Below the pieces are notes generated by a model. The model did not search any database. It worked only from the letters and a program-made list of their open reading frames with translations, and was not told the DNA's origin. Made by a program: the position numbers and the translations under genes. A stretch of DNA of 28,575 bases from Desulfitobacterium sp038181555 (lineage in GTDB: Bacteria; Bacillota; Desulfitobacteriia; Desulfitobacteriales; Desulfitobacteriaceae). Shown in pieces: positions 4,991 to 12,739 of the stretch; the first letter of the stretch is position 1, and each line of letters starts with the position of its first letter. The stretch is from NCBI RefSeq assembly GCF_038181555.1, contig NZ_JBBWUA010000030.1, positions 1 through 28,575 of the forward strand, given 5' to 3'.

Positions 4991-7372
4991 TTGGCAAAGA
5001 GAAAAACTCGTACAGTAAAGAAGAAGGGCTTTCTTAAAGATAGTGTCAGACATGAAGTCATAGGGATCATCGCTCTGGGCTTGGCTGTCTTGGGTATAGT
5101 CACTATTTATTCTGGGAGTAATGGTCTAATTGGGGGGAAGATAGAAGAAGGCTTAAACATTCTAGCAGGAAGCGGTCGTGTTTTGCTCATGCTGATGCTA
5201 GGGGCGTGGGGAATCGCCTATATGAATCGTAAACATATCGACAATCAATGGCGGACTATGGGAGTCGTCCTCTTATGGTTAACCCTTGAAGGAATACTGC
5301 ATTTTCAATTGCCCGGGATTGAAGCCTATAAGAAAGAACATTTCATTGCTGAAGGAATGATGGGCCATGGTGGTGGCTTAATCGGTGCTGGGATTGCCAT
5401 CGTACTGAAGGCATCAGTAGGGATTTCCGGTGGATACGTGGTGCTTATCGTAATGGCATTGATCGGGGCACTACTGATAACGAATCGATCTTTAATCAAC
5501 GGTCTCCAACTGGTCCAAAAAGCGAGTAAGGATTCCGGGCATTGGGTTAAAGGACATGTTGAAGATTTTATTTATGTGATGCAGGATACTGACGAGGATT
5601 CTGTCGATGCTCAACAGGTCGAGCCAAAAGAAAAGAAGGAATCTCGTAAGAATCTTAAAAAGAAAGAAACCAAGACCTCTGTGGATCATATGAAGGTATT
5701 AGAGCCTGAGCTCGAACGGCCGGTGATTATTCGAACCCTTCAAGACTTGGCAGATCACGATGCGGAAGGGGAAAAATCTCTGTCTGATCGTCCAGTGACG
5801 CAAACAACTTCACCTTTGGAAGGGAAGAAATTCTCACAGGCTCGGGGGGGCGAAGCAGGTTCGGGGATTATTCCGCCGGGCAAGGTTACCGGTACTCCTG
5901 TCTCGAGAATGGCACTGAGAGAGGGAAGTGATTTTCAGCTACCCAATCTTACTCTTCTCAATAAAAGTATGAAGGTGAAGAACCCACGTATTAATAAGGA
6001 TTTGGCCGATAATGTGAAGATTCTCGAGGATACCTTGGAAAGCTTTGGGGTAAAGATTAAGGTGACTCATGTTATGCAAGGTCCCGCTATTACCCGCTAT
6101 GAAGCGCAACCTGCTCCTGGGGTAAAAGTGAGTAAGATAACTAATCTGTCCGATGATATTGCTTTGAGCTTAGCAGCTACAGACGTACGGATTGAGGCTC
6201 CTGTACCGGGAAAGTCTGTGGTGGGTATTGAGGTTCCCAATAAAGAGATTGCAACAGTGCATTTCCGAGAAGTTCTGGAAACTCCAGAGTTTCAAAATGC
6301 CCCAAGCAAGCTTACGGTGGTTCTGGGTAAAGATATTACAGGTAGTCCCATTGTAGCTGATTTGACAAAAATGCCTCACTTGCTGATTGCGGGTGCTACA
6401 GGATCAGGAAAATCAGTCTGTGTAAATACACTAATTAATAGTATCTTATATAAAGCTCGGCCGGATGAAGTGAAATTCCTGCTAGTGGATCCGAAGATGG
6501 TGGAGTTAACTAACTATAATGGAATTCCCCATCTCATTGCACCGGTGGTTACCGACCCTAAGAAAGCTGCAGGGGCCTTGAAATGGATTGTCACGGAAAT
6601 GGAGACCCGTTATGAGCTTTTTGCAGCAGCTGGAGTAAGAGATATCGTTCGCTATAATTTTTTGCGAACTCAAGAAAAGAAAGAGGATGCACTTCCTCTT
6701 CCTTATGTTGTCGTCATTATCGATGAGTTAGCTGATTTAATGATGGTTGCCCCCGGTGATGTAGAAGATTCCATCTGCCGGTTAGCTCAGATGGCGCGAG
6801 CAGCGGGAATCCATCTCTTAATTGCTACTCAGCGTCCATCAGTGGATGTTATCACAGGTTTGATCAAAGCCAATATTCCTTCGCGGATTGCCTTCGCCGT
6901 GTCTTCTCAGATCGATTCTCGAACCATTCTGGATATGAATGGCGCAGAGAAGCTCTTAGGGCGTGGGGACATGCTCTACTATCCGATGGGAGCAAGCAAG
7001 CCGATTCGTGTTCAAGGGTGTTACTTAGCTGATAAGGAAGTGGAGAACGTTGTCCACTTTCTGCAAAATCAGGCTAAGCCGGAGTATCAGGAGATACCCC
7101 ACATGGAATTAGGAACCAATAAACCAGCCGAAGATGCAGGTGATGAGTTGTTCCGTCAAGCAGCCATACTCTTTATCGAAGCTGGGAATGCCTCTGTCTC
7201 TTTGTTACAGCGAAGACTTCGTATAGGCTATACTCGAGCAGCACGACTGATGGATTTGCTGGAAGAGAAGGGTGTCGTAGGTGGTTATGAAGGGTCTAAA
7301 CCCCGTGAGGTTTTGCTAACTAAGGGGCAATTTGAGCAGAAGTTTGGTTTGGAAGAAGAAGAAATTGGATAA
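4991..7372 (+). CDS. spoIIIE: DNA translocase FtsK/SpoIIIE
   Basis: A 793-aa membrane-anchored hexameric DNA pump that moves the chromosome through the division or sporulation septum. Residues about 20-170 hold four hydrophobic membrane segments. Residues about 190-320 form a charged, low-complexity linker. The motor follows, with Walker A GATGSGKS (468-475) and Walker B VVIIDELAD (Asp578). The C-terminal gamma winged-helix domain (about 715-775), which reads polar DNA sequences, contains ASVSLLQRRLRIGYTRAARL. Length is typical (B. subtilis about 790). The start is TTG 4991 with GAGGGATG 4 nt upstream. The position after tepA and before ymfK/rodZ matches the Bacillus order, so spoIIIE rather than a second ftsK is likely. 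Confidence 0.95.
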   Translation: MAKRKTRTVKKKGFLKDSVRHEVIGIIALGLAVLGIVTIYSGSNGLIGGKIEEGLNILAGSGRVLLMLMLGAWGIAYMNRKHIDNQWRTMGVVLLWLTLEGILHFQLPGIEAYKKEHFIAEGMMGHGGGLIGAGIAIVLKASVGISGGYVVLIVMALIGALLITNRSLINGLQLVQKASKDSGHWVKGHVEDFIYVMQDTDEDSVDAQQVEPKEKKESRKNLKKKETKTSVDHMKVLEPELERPVIIRTLQDLADHDAEGEKSLSDRPVTQTTSPLEGKKFSQARGGEAGSGIIPPGKVTGTPVSRMALREGSDFQLPNLTLLNKSMKVKNPRINKDLADNVKILEDTLESFGVKIKVTHVMQGPAITRYEAQPAPGVKVSKITNLSDDIALSLAATDVRIEAPVPGKSVVGIEVPNKEIATVHFREVLETPEFQNAPSKLTVVLGKDITGSPIVADLTKMPHLLIAGATGSGKSVCVNTLINSILYKARPDEVKFLLVDPKMVELTNYNGIPHLIAPVVTDPKKAAGALKWIVTEMETRYELFAAAGVRDIVRYNFLRTQEKKEDALPLPYVVVIIDELADLMMVAPGDVEDSICRLAQMARAAGIHLLIATQRPSVDVITGLIKANIPSRIAFAVSSQIDSRTILDMNGAEKLLGRGDMLYYPMGASKPIRVQGCYLADKEVENVVHFLQNQAKPEYQEIPHMELGTNKPAEDAGDELFRQAAILFIEAGNASVSLLQRRLRIGYTRAARLMDLLEEKGVVGGYEGSKPREVLLTKGQFEQKFGLEEEEIG

Positions 7373-7375
7373 AAG

Positions 7376-7404
7376 TTGCACATTTTGTTGAGAGGATTTA
7401 TTAT
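7376..7404 (+). promoter_or_regulatory. Sigma-A promoter of mnmH-ymfK
   Basis: -35 TTGCAC (7376-7381), 17-bp spacer, -10 TATTAT (7399-7404). It starts 4 bp after the spoIIIE stop and would give a leader of about 30 nt before mnmH. Confidence 0.65.
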
Positions 7405-7441
7405 ATTAAAGGAGAATAGTATAAATTAGAGGAAATAAATC

Positions 7442-8518
7442 ATGATCCATGAAATAACAGTCGAAGAGTTAAGCGAAGTCAAGAATTTGTTGTTGGTTGA
7501 TGTGCGTTCCGAAGGCGAATATCAGGAGGCAACTATTCCTGGTGCTTTGAATTTGCCTTTATTTAATAATGAAGAGAGAGCCATGATCGGCACGACATAT
7601 GTGCAGATTTCGCCTGCTTTGGCGAAGGCGCAGGGTTTGGAGATTGTAGGCCCAAAGTTGAAGGGGCTCTATGAACAAGCTTCGCAGTGGGCGAAGGGAC
7701 ATTCTCTAGTCCTATTTTGTTGGCGTGGAGGGATGAGAAGCAAATCCCTAGCTAATGTTTTTGACTTGATGGGCTTATCCGTTTATCGATTACAAGGAGG
7801 ATATAAGGCCTATCGTCATTGGATTACTGAATACTTTAATCGAGAGTTTCCTTTCAAAGTAGTTGTCTTACGAGGTAATACCGGTGTCGGCAAAACGGAG
7901 ATTTTAGCTAGACTAAAAAAGGACGGCTATCCGGCTATCGACCTTGAGGCCCTAGCTAATAATAGAGGCTCTGTATTTGGTTCTATAGGTTTAGGTTCTG
8001 CTCCTTCCCAGAAGGACTTTGAAGCTGCATTATATGAACGACTTAGCGAAGTGAGCCATTTTCCGTATGTTATTGTGGAATGTGAAAGCAAGAGAATTGG
8101 TAGGATTAACTTGCCACCTTCCTTTTTTGATGCTATGAAGACCGGTCCGCAAATCCTGCTCTATGATTCCATCCGGAATCGTGTCGATCGTTTAGTGAAA
8201 GAATACGCTCAATTCCCTAATGCCATACCTGAGATTAAGTCTGCCTTAGGCCGACTTACTAAGATACTCGGACATAAGAAAATTTCATTATATACCACAT
8301 TATTAGATCAAGGAAATCTGGAAGCATTTACTGAAGAGATGCTTAAGTATTACGATGCTATTTATGCCTATCCTAATGGCCCGCAGGGGGATTATGATTA
8401 TGCCATAAGCCATCTTGATCCTGAAAAGGGATTAAGAGAATTGGAGGATTACCTTGATCAGTGGTCGGGCATACCCGGAACAGCAACTCTATCTGGAATA
8501 CGTGATTCAGCAAAATAA
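7442..8518 (+). CDS. mnmH: tRNA 2-selenouridine synthase MnmH/SelU
   Basis: A 358-aa enzyme that converts 2-thiouridine at the wobble base (U34) of certain tRNAs to 2-selenouridine with selenophosphate, through a geranylated intermediate in studied members. An N-terminal rhodanese domain (about 1-130) carries LVDVRSEGEYQEATIPGA and the catalytic Cys93 in FCWRGGMRS. A P-loop domain follows, with GNTGVGKT at 145-152. Length and order of domains fit the family. ATG has AGAGGA 8 nt upstream. It is inserted into the spoIIIE-ymfK neighbourhood with its own promoter. Its 3' 65 bp overlap ymfK. The gene implies a selenophosphate synthetase (SelD) elsewhere in the genome. Confidence 0.93.
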   Translation: MIHEITVEELSEVKNLLLVDVRSEGEYQEATIPGALNLPLFNNEERAMIGTTYVQISPALAKAQGLEIVGPKLKGLYEQASQWAKGHSLVLFCWRGGMRSKSLANVFDLMGLSVYRLQGGYKAYRHWITEYFNREFPFKVVVLRGNTGVGKTEILARLKKDGYPAIDLEALANNRGSVFGSIGLGSAPSQKDFEAALYERLSEVSHFPYVIVECESKRIGRINLPPSFFDAMKTGPQILLYDSIRNRVDRLVKEYAQFPNAIPEIKSALGRLTKILGHKKISLYTTLLDQGNLEAFTEEMLKYYDAIYAYPNGPQGDYDYAISHLDPEKGLRELEDYLDQWSGIPGTATLSGIRDSAK

Positions 8519-9239
8519 ACCCGGTTTATTAGGTGCCGTCACGACCTTGATGGGGATGTTAGAGATCAATATTTTAACGGTCAATGGTATCGGGGATCGT
8601 CATCGAGGGTTTCTGTTAGAGTTTCCGTGCGCGGATAAGGTTCAAGCGCTGAAAGGAGCTTTAGACAGTGTGTCTGCTATTCAAGTCACGGCTTTTCGGG
8701 AGCCAACCCTTTTTGATCGCCTAGCATTACGTCACGGGCATCGTCTGGACATGATAGCAAACAATCCACCGACTTATCGTTTTATACGTGAAGAATTAGG
8801 AGTGCTCGTTGACTTTTTAGGGGATACTTTAACTGGAGGTGGCCATCGTTTAATCGGGATACGAGGTGCACCCCGAGTTGGTAAAACTGAAGCGGCTATT
8901 AGCGCATGCGTTTATGCTAACAAGAAGTGGATACTATTATCTTCCACAATCATACGCCAAACTCTTCGTACTACCCTGATGCTCGATGAGGCGGAGGATT
9001 CCATCTTTTTGATCGATGGAATTACGAGTACCTCACGTGGGGATGATGTCCACTGGGAATTACTCAAACGCGTGATGGAAATGCCTACCCCCAAAATTAT
9101 TGAACACCCGGAGGTTTTTCTCCGCGATGGTCGAATTGATCTCGACTTTGATTTTATTATTGAAATTCGTAATCTTCCAGAAGATGAGATTAGAACAGAA
9201 GATGTAGCGATTAGTTTTTCTTCCTTTGATATAAGTTAA
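8454..9239 (+). CDS. ymfK: YmfK-like protein (DUF3388)
   Basis: A 261-aa protein matching Bacillus YmfK (DUF3388); its biochemical role is not known. The N-terminus (about 12-80) has an ACT-like pattern, LEYVIQQNKPGLLGAVTTLM...EINILTVNG, suggesting a small-ligand regulatory domain. The C-terminal part has a P-loop-like GAPRVGKT (138-145) and a possible Walker B (EDSIFLIDG). The start is TTG 8454, inside mnmH, and GGAGG (8443-8447) lies 6 nt upstream, so the 65-bp overlap is credible and implies translational coupling. The next gene is rodZ, as in Bacillus (ymfK-ymfM). The conserved link to rodZ hints at a cell-envelope or shape role, but that is inference. Confidence 0.8.
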   Translation: MISGRAYPEQQLYLEYVIQQNKPGLLGAVTTLMGMLEINILTVNGIGDRHRGFLLEFPCADKVQALKGALDSVSAIQVTAFREPTLFDRLALRHGHRLDMIANNPPTYRFIREELGVLVDFLGDTLTGGGHRLIGIRGAPRVGKTEAAISACVYANKKWILLSSTIIRQTLRTTLMLDEAEDSIFLIDGITSTSRGDDVHWELLKRVMEMPTPKIIEHPEVFLRDGRIDLDFDFIIEIRNLPEDEIRTEDVAISFSSFDIS

Positions 9240-9264
9240 AGAATGAGATGAGGGAGGGGTTATC

Positions 9265-10098
9265 ATGGCAGGAGAGGGACAAATCCTTCGTAACGCCCGT
9301 GTAGATAAAGGATGGAGCTTAACCCAAGCTGAAGAAGTGACAAAAATTAGGATTCGCTATTTGGAGGCCTTGGAAGATGAAGAGTATAATGTTTTGCCAG
9401 GTTCTACTTATACCAAAGGCTTCATAAGAACCTATGCCAAGCATTTAGGATTAAGCTCGGATGAGGTTTTAGCACTTTACAAAGCTTCAGAACAGCCCAT
9501 TAAAGAGCCTGTAGTCGTTGAAAAGACGCTTATCAGGCCTAAAAAAATACCCACGTGGGTAAAACCCACCCTTGTGGCTTTAACCGGAGTTGTGGCCTTA
9601 AGTGTGGTGATCCTAATTGCGACACTGAGTAAGCAGCAAGGCACCGGCGTCACCCCTAAAGACATAACTACACCATTACCTACTATTCCTCAAGAAGAGA
9701 TTGTTCAACAACCGGAAACTTCCCCAACGACACAAACACCCCCTGAGACTCTTAACCCTGCTACCACTCCGAACTCTGTCGAGACCCCGAATCCTCTTGA
9801 GACACCAGCCCCAGACCCCCAAAATGTGATTGCTCAGGAGGCAGAAGGCTTGGTTGCACAATTGATATTTAGTCAGCCTTGTTGGGTTCGGATCAATGTG
9901 GATGGCAAGCCTGCTTTGGAGGGAACCTTTACTCAAGGGGTGACTAAGGAGTTAAAGGCCAAGGAGCAAATTGAATTGGTCACCGTAGGGAATGCAGGTG
10001 GACTTTCCGTAATCCTCAATGGCAAGACTTATCCAAGCTTGGGCACTGAAGGACAGGTTGTACATAATATCATTCTCAAAAAAGACACTGGGAATTAA
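9265..10098 (+). CDS. rodZ: RodZ-like cell-shape protein (YmfM)
   Basis: A 277-aa single-pass membrane protein of the RodZ/YmfM family, which links the MreB cytoskeleton to the membrane. Residues 5-73 form a Cro-like helix-turn-helix (GQILRNARVDKGWSLTQAEE and STYTKGFIRTYAKHLGLSSDEV), used in this family for protein contact rather than DNA binding. The membrane helix is at about 101-122. A Pro/Thr-rich linker (about 130-185) follows, and then a DUF4115 beta domain (about 190-275) outside the membrane. The ATG has GAGGGAGGGG upstream. It is 25 bp behind ymfK and 15 bp ahead of yajQ, so one transcript is likely. Confidence 0.92.
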   Translation: MAGEGQILRNARVDKGWSLTQAEEVTKIRIRYLEALEDEEYNVLPGSTYTKGFIRTYAKHLGLSSDEVLALYKASEQPIKEPVVVEKTLIRPKKIPTWVKPTLVALTGVVALSVVILIATLSKQQGTGVTPKDITTPLPTIPQEEIVQQPETSPTTQTPPETLNPATTPNSVETPNPLETPAPDPQNVIAQEAEGLVAQLIFSQPCWVRINVDGKPALEGTFTQGVTKELKAKEQIELVTVGNAGGLSVILNGKTYPSLGTEGQVVHNIILKKDTGN

Positions 10099-10113
10099 AA
10101 AGGAGAGAAATTC

Positions 10114-10605
10114 GTGGCGAAGGATTCATCATTTGATATTGTTTCGAAAGTGGATTTGCAGGAAGTGACGAATGCAGTTCATCAAGCGCAAAAGGAAATT
10201 GAACAGCGCTTTGATTTTAAAAACAGTAAATCCTCTATTGAACTCCAAGAGGATAAAATCACATTGATTTCCGATGATGATTTTAAGTTGCGCAATGTCG
10301 TCGACATTTTGGAGGGTAAATTGGTAAAACGGCAGGTTTCCCTTAGAGCCTTAGATTATGGGAAAATCCAAGCGGCTGCAGGCGATACAGTTCGTCAGGA
10401 AGTCAAGCTGATCCAAGGAATCTCTCAGGAAAAAGGCAAAGAAATCAATAAGATAATTAAGGATAGTAAAATCAAAGTGACCAGCTCTATCCAAGGTGAT
10501 CAGGTTCGTGTGACCGGTAAGGATAAAGATGATTTGCAGGCCGTTATTAGTTTATTGCGTAAGCAGGATCTAGGCGTCGATCTTCAGTTCATTAATTATC
10601 GTTGA
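10114..10605 (+). CDS. yajQ: YajQ family nucleotide-binding protein
   Basis: A 163-aa protein of the YajQ (UPF0234) family. It starts with the family hallmark SSFDIVSKVDLQEVTNAV and continues with QRFDFKNSKSSIEL. The fold is two RNP-like domains; members bind nucleotides, and some bind cyclic di-GMP in plant-pathogenic proteobacteria. The role in Firmicutes is unclear. The start is GTG 10114, with AAAAAGGAGAG 7 nt upstream. It is the last gene of the mnmH-ymfK-rodZ-yajQ run and is followed by a terminator. Full length for the family. Confidence 0.95.
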   Translation: MAKDSSFDIVSKVDLQEVTNAVHQAQKEIEQRFDFKNSKSSIELQEDKITLISDDDFKLRNVVDILEGKLVKRQVSLRALDYGKIQAAAGDTVRQEVKLIQGISQEKGKEINKIIKDSKIKVTSSIQGDQVRVTGKDKDDLQAVISLLRKQDLGVDLQFINYR

Positions 10606-10612
10606 GAAAGAT

Positions 10613-10637
10613 CTCCCACCTTTGTGGGAGTTTTTTC
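10613..10637 (+). terminator. Intrinsic terminator after yajQ
   Basis: CTCCCAC (10613-10619) and GTGGGAG (10624-10630) with a 4-nt loop, followed by six T. It ends the mnmH-yajQ operon. Confidence 0.9.
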
Positions 10638-10640
10638 ACT

Positions 10641-10668
10641 TTGACACCTTCTACAGATAAACTATCTC
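10641..10668 (+). promoter_or_regulatory. Probable promoter of the ygiQ-like gene
   Basis: A perfect -35 TTGACA (10641-10646), a 16-bp spacer and a weak -10 TATCTC (10663-10668). It sits right after the yajQ terminator and about 25 bp before the next start. Confidence 0.45.
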
Positions 10669-10693
10669 GATATTTTTCTCTATAGAGTTAGGA

Positions 10694-12655
10694 GTGAGTT
10701 CAATTAAAATCCCCCAATTTTTACCCATTAGTAGGGAGGATATGAAAAAACGCGGCTGGGCAGAACTAGATTTTCTGCTCATTACAGGTGATGCCTATGT
10801 GGACCATCCCAGCTTTGGAATTGCCATCATCTCCCGGATTCTTGAGAAGCAAGGATATAAAGTAGGCATTATAGCTCAGCCTGATTGGCGAGAAGTGGAT
10901 GCTTTTCAAGTGCTAGGCAGGCCTCGCTTGGCTTGTCTTTTATCCGGTGGAAATCTCGATTCTATGGTGGACCATTATACAGCTGCTAAGAAACGGCGAC
11001 AAAGGGATGTGTATTCACCAGGCGGAAAAGCAGGGTTACGCCCTGATAATTCCACGATTGTCTACGCCAATAAGGTTCGTGAGGCTTTTCCAGGTTTGCC
11101 AGTGATCATAGGTGGTATCGAAGCTTCATTAAGGCGTTTTGCTCACTATGATTTCTGGAGCAATAAAGTAAAACGATCCATCCTTCTCGACAGTCAAGCT
11201 GATCTACTGGTATTTGGAATGGGAGAGAAGGCCATTGTTCAAGTAGCAAACGCCTTAGCAGAGGGAACTCCCATCCATGAGATCCAAGGCATACGTGGCA
11301 CTGTGGTTCCTTGGAAGCAGGATGCTCCTGCTGATGCTTTAGAGCTTCCTTCCTTTACAGATGTAGTGGAAGATAAGCGGAAATACGCTGAAGGCTTTTG
11401 GGTACAATACAATCAACAAGATCCTTACTATGGGAAGGCAATGTTCCAAGACCACGGACGGGGTGGAGTGTTGCAGTATCCTCCCAATTTCCCCTTAACC
11501 CAATCAGAGATGGATGCGGTCTACGCCCTTCCTTATGTGGGAACCTATCATCCTATCTATGAGCAAGAGGGTGGGGTGCCGGCCATCGAAGAAGTAGAGT
11601 TCAGCTTAGTTAGCTCCAGAGGGTGCTATGGGGGTTGCTCCTTCTGTGCTCTGACCTTTCATCAGGGAAGAATCATCCAAGGTAGAAGTGCAGAATCCAT
11701 CGTCCGAGAAGCAGAGCAATTGACTTGGAATCCTCGTTTTAAAGGGTATATTCATGATGTAGGGGGACCTACGGCCAATTTTCGTCGCCCAGCTTGCAAG
11801 GCCCAGCTCAAGCGTGGTGCCTGCCCTAATAAGCAATGCCTTTTTCCATCACCTTGTGCTAAGGCGGATGTAGATCATACGGAGTATATTGAACTTCTGC
11901 GACGATTACGCAATATTCCAAAGGTGAAAAAGGTTTTTGTCCGTTCGGGAATTCGCTACGATGTGGTCCTAGCCGATAAAAATACCTCTTTTTTAAGGGA
12001 GTTGTGCGAACACCATGTGAGCGGGCAACTGAAGGTAGCTCCCGAACATGTGAGTGATAAGGTATTAAAGCGCATGGGGAAACCCGGGAAAAAGGTCTAT
12101 GAGCGTTTCGCGGAAGACTTCAGGGCGATGAACGAAGAGGTTGGGAAAAAACAGTATTTGGTTCCCTATCTGATGTCGTCACATCCCGGTAGCGGGTTAA
12201 CAGAAGCCATCGAACTAGCGGAGTATGTCCGAGATATGGGTGTGAACCCAGAGCAGGTTCAGGACTTCATTCCTACCCCAGGGACCCTCTCGACCTGTAT
12301 GTATTACACGGGTTTGGATCCGCGCACCATGGAAAAGATCTATGTTCCACGGTCCATGGAAGAAAAGGCTATGCAAAGAGCTCTGATCCAATACCGGAAC
12401 CCTAAAAATTATGATCTAGTGGAAAAGGCGCTGAAGCTAGCCCACCGAGAGGACCTAATAGGCTTTGGCCCGAAATGCCTGATTCGTCCACGTTCACTGC
12501 ATAAGAAACCGGTCGAGAAGGAAAAGGGTGCTCAGTTAGCTAAGCCAGTAAGAAAGGGTAAGGATACCCAGTTACCTAAACCAGCAAAAAACAAGAAGGT
12601 GGATCAAGGCAAACCCACAAGGGCTAAAAAAGATCATAAGTCTAAAAGATCATAA
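10694..12655 (+). CDS. ygiQ: YgiQ-family radical SAM protein
   Basis: A 653-aa radical SAM protein of the YgiQ (UPF0313) family; its reaction is unknown. The N-terminal family signature FLPISREDM...LLITGDAYVDHPSFG is present, and the Fe-S/SAM motif CYGGCSFC holds three cysteines. Further conserved pieces are KVAPEHVSDKVLKRMGKPG and QVQDFIPTPGTLSTCMYYTG. From about residue 600 the protein becomes a Lys-rich tail with imperfect repeats (KPVEKEKGAQLAKPVRKGK...), perhaps RNA-binding. The start is uncertain: GTG 10694 overlaps its own AGGAG, while ATG 10742 has a better AGGGAGG but would remove the conserved FLPISRE segment, so I keep 10694. A 16-bp tandem repeat spans the stop codon. Confidence 0.9.
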   Translation: MSSIKIPQFLPISREDMKKRGWAELDFLLITGDAYVDHPSFGIAIISRILEKQGYKVGIIAQPDWREVDAFQVLGRPRLACLLSGGNLDSMVDHYTAAKKRRQRDVYSPGGKAGLRPDNSTIVYANKVREAFPGLPVIIGGIEASLRRFAHYDFWSNKVKRSILLDSQADLLVFGMGEKAIVQVANALAEGTPIHEIQGIRGTVVPWKQDAPADALELPSFTDVVEDKRKYAEGFWVQYNQQDPYYGKAMFQDHGRGGVLQYPPNFPLTQSEMDAVYALPYVGTYHPIYEQEGGVPAIEEVEFSLVSSRGCYGGCSFCALTFHQGRIIQGRSAESIVREAEQLTWNPRFKGYIHDVGGPTANFRRPACKAQLKRGACPNKQCLFPSPCAKADVDHTEYIELLRRLRNIPKVKKVFVRSGIRYDVVLADKNTSFLRELCEHHVSGQLKVAPEHVSDKVLKRMGKPGKKVYERFAEDFRAMNEEVGKKQYLVPYLMSSHPGSGLTEAIELAEYVRDMGVNPEQVQDFIPTPGTLSTCMYYTGLDPRTMEKIYVPRSMEEKAMQRALIQYRNPKNYDLVEKALKLAHREDLIGFGPKCLIRPRSLHKKPVEKEKGAQLAKPVRKGKDTQLPKPAKNKKVDQGKPTRAKKDHKSKRS

Positions 12656-12671
12656 GTCTAAAAGATCATAA
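12628..12671 (+). repeat. 16-bp tandem repeat across the ygiQ stop codon
   Basis: The unit AAAAGATCATAAGTCT occurs at 12628-12643 and 12644-12659, with a partial third copy to about 12671. The unit length is not a multiple of 3, so gain or loss of a copy changes the last residues and stop position of the radical SAM protein. Confidence 0.85.
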
Positions 12672-12689
12672 AAACCAAAGAAAATCATG

Positions 12690-12739
12690 TGCCTGTCCCA
12701 AATTAGACAACGTTGTCTAATTTGGGACAGGCATTTTTT
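12690..12739. terminator. 44-bp perfect palindrome with T-run
   Basis: The left arm begins TGCCTGTCCCAAATTAGACA (12690) and pairs base for base with the right arm ending at 12733. There are 22 bp per arm and no unpaired loop bases. Six T follow. It can terminate ygiQ, and it marks the exact junction with the Rhs fragment. Such long perfect palindromes often derive from mobile elements; origin unproven. Confidence 0.75.

Noticed and set aside
7442..8518. Selenocysteine (in-frame TGA) use near the selenium gene
   Set aside because: mnmH uses Cys93 as the catalytic residue and all large frames end in single normal stops. No interrupted frame with a following SECIS-like hairpin was seen.
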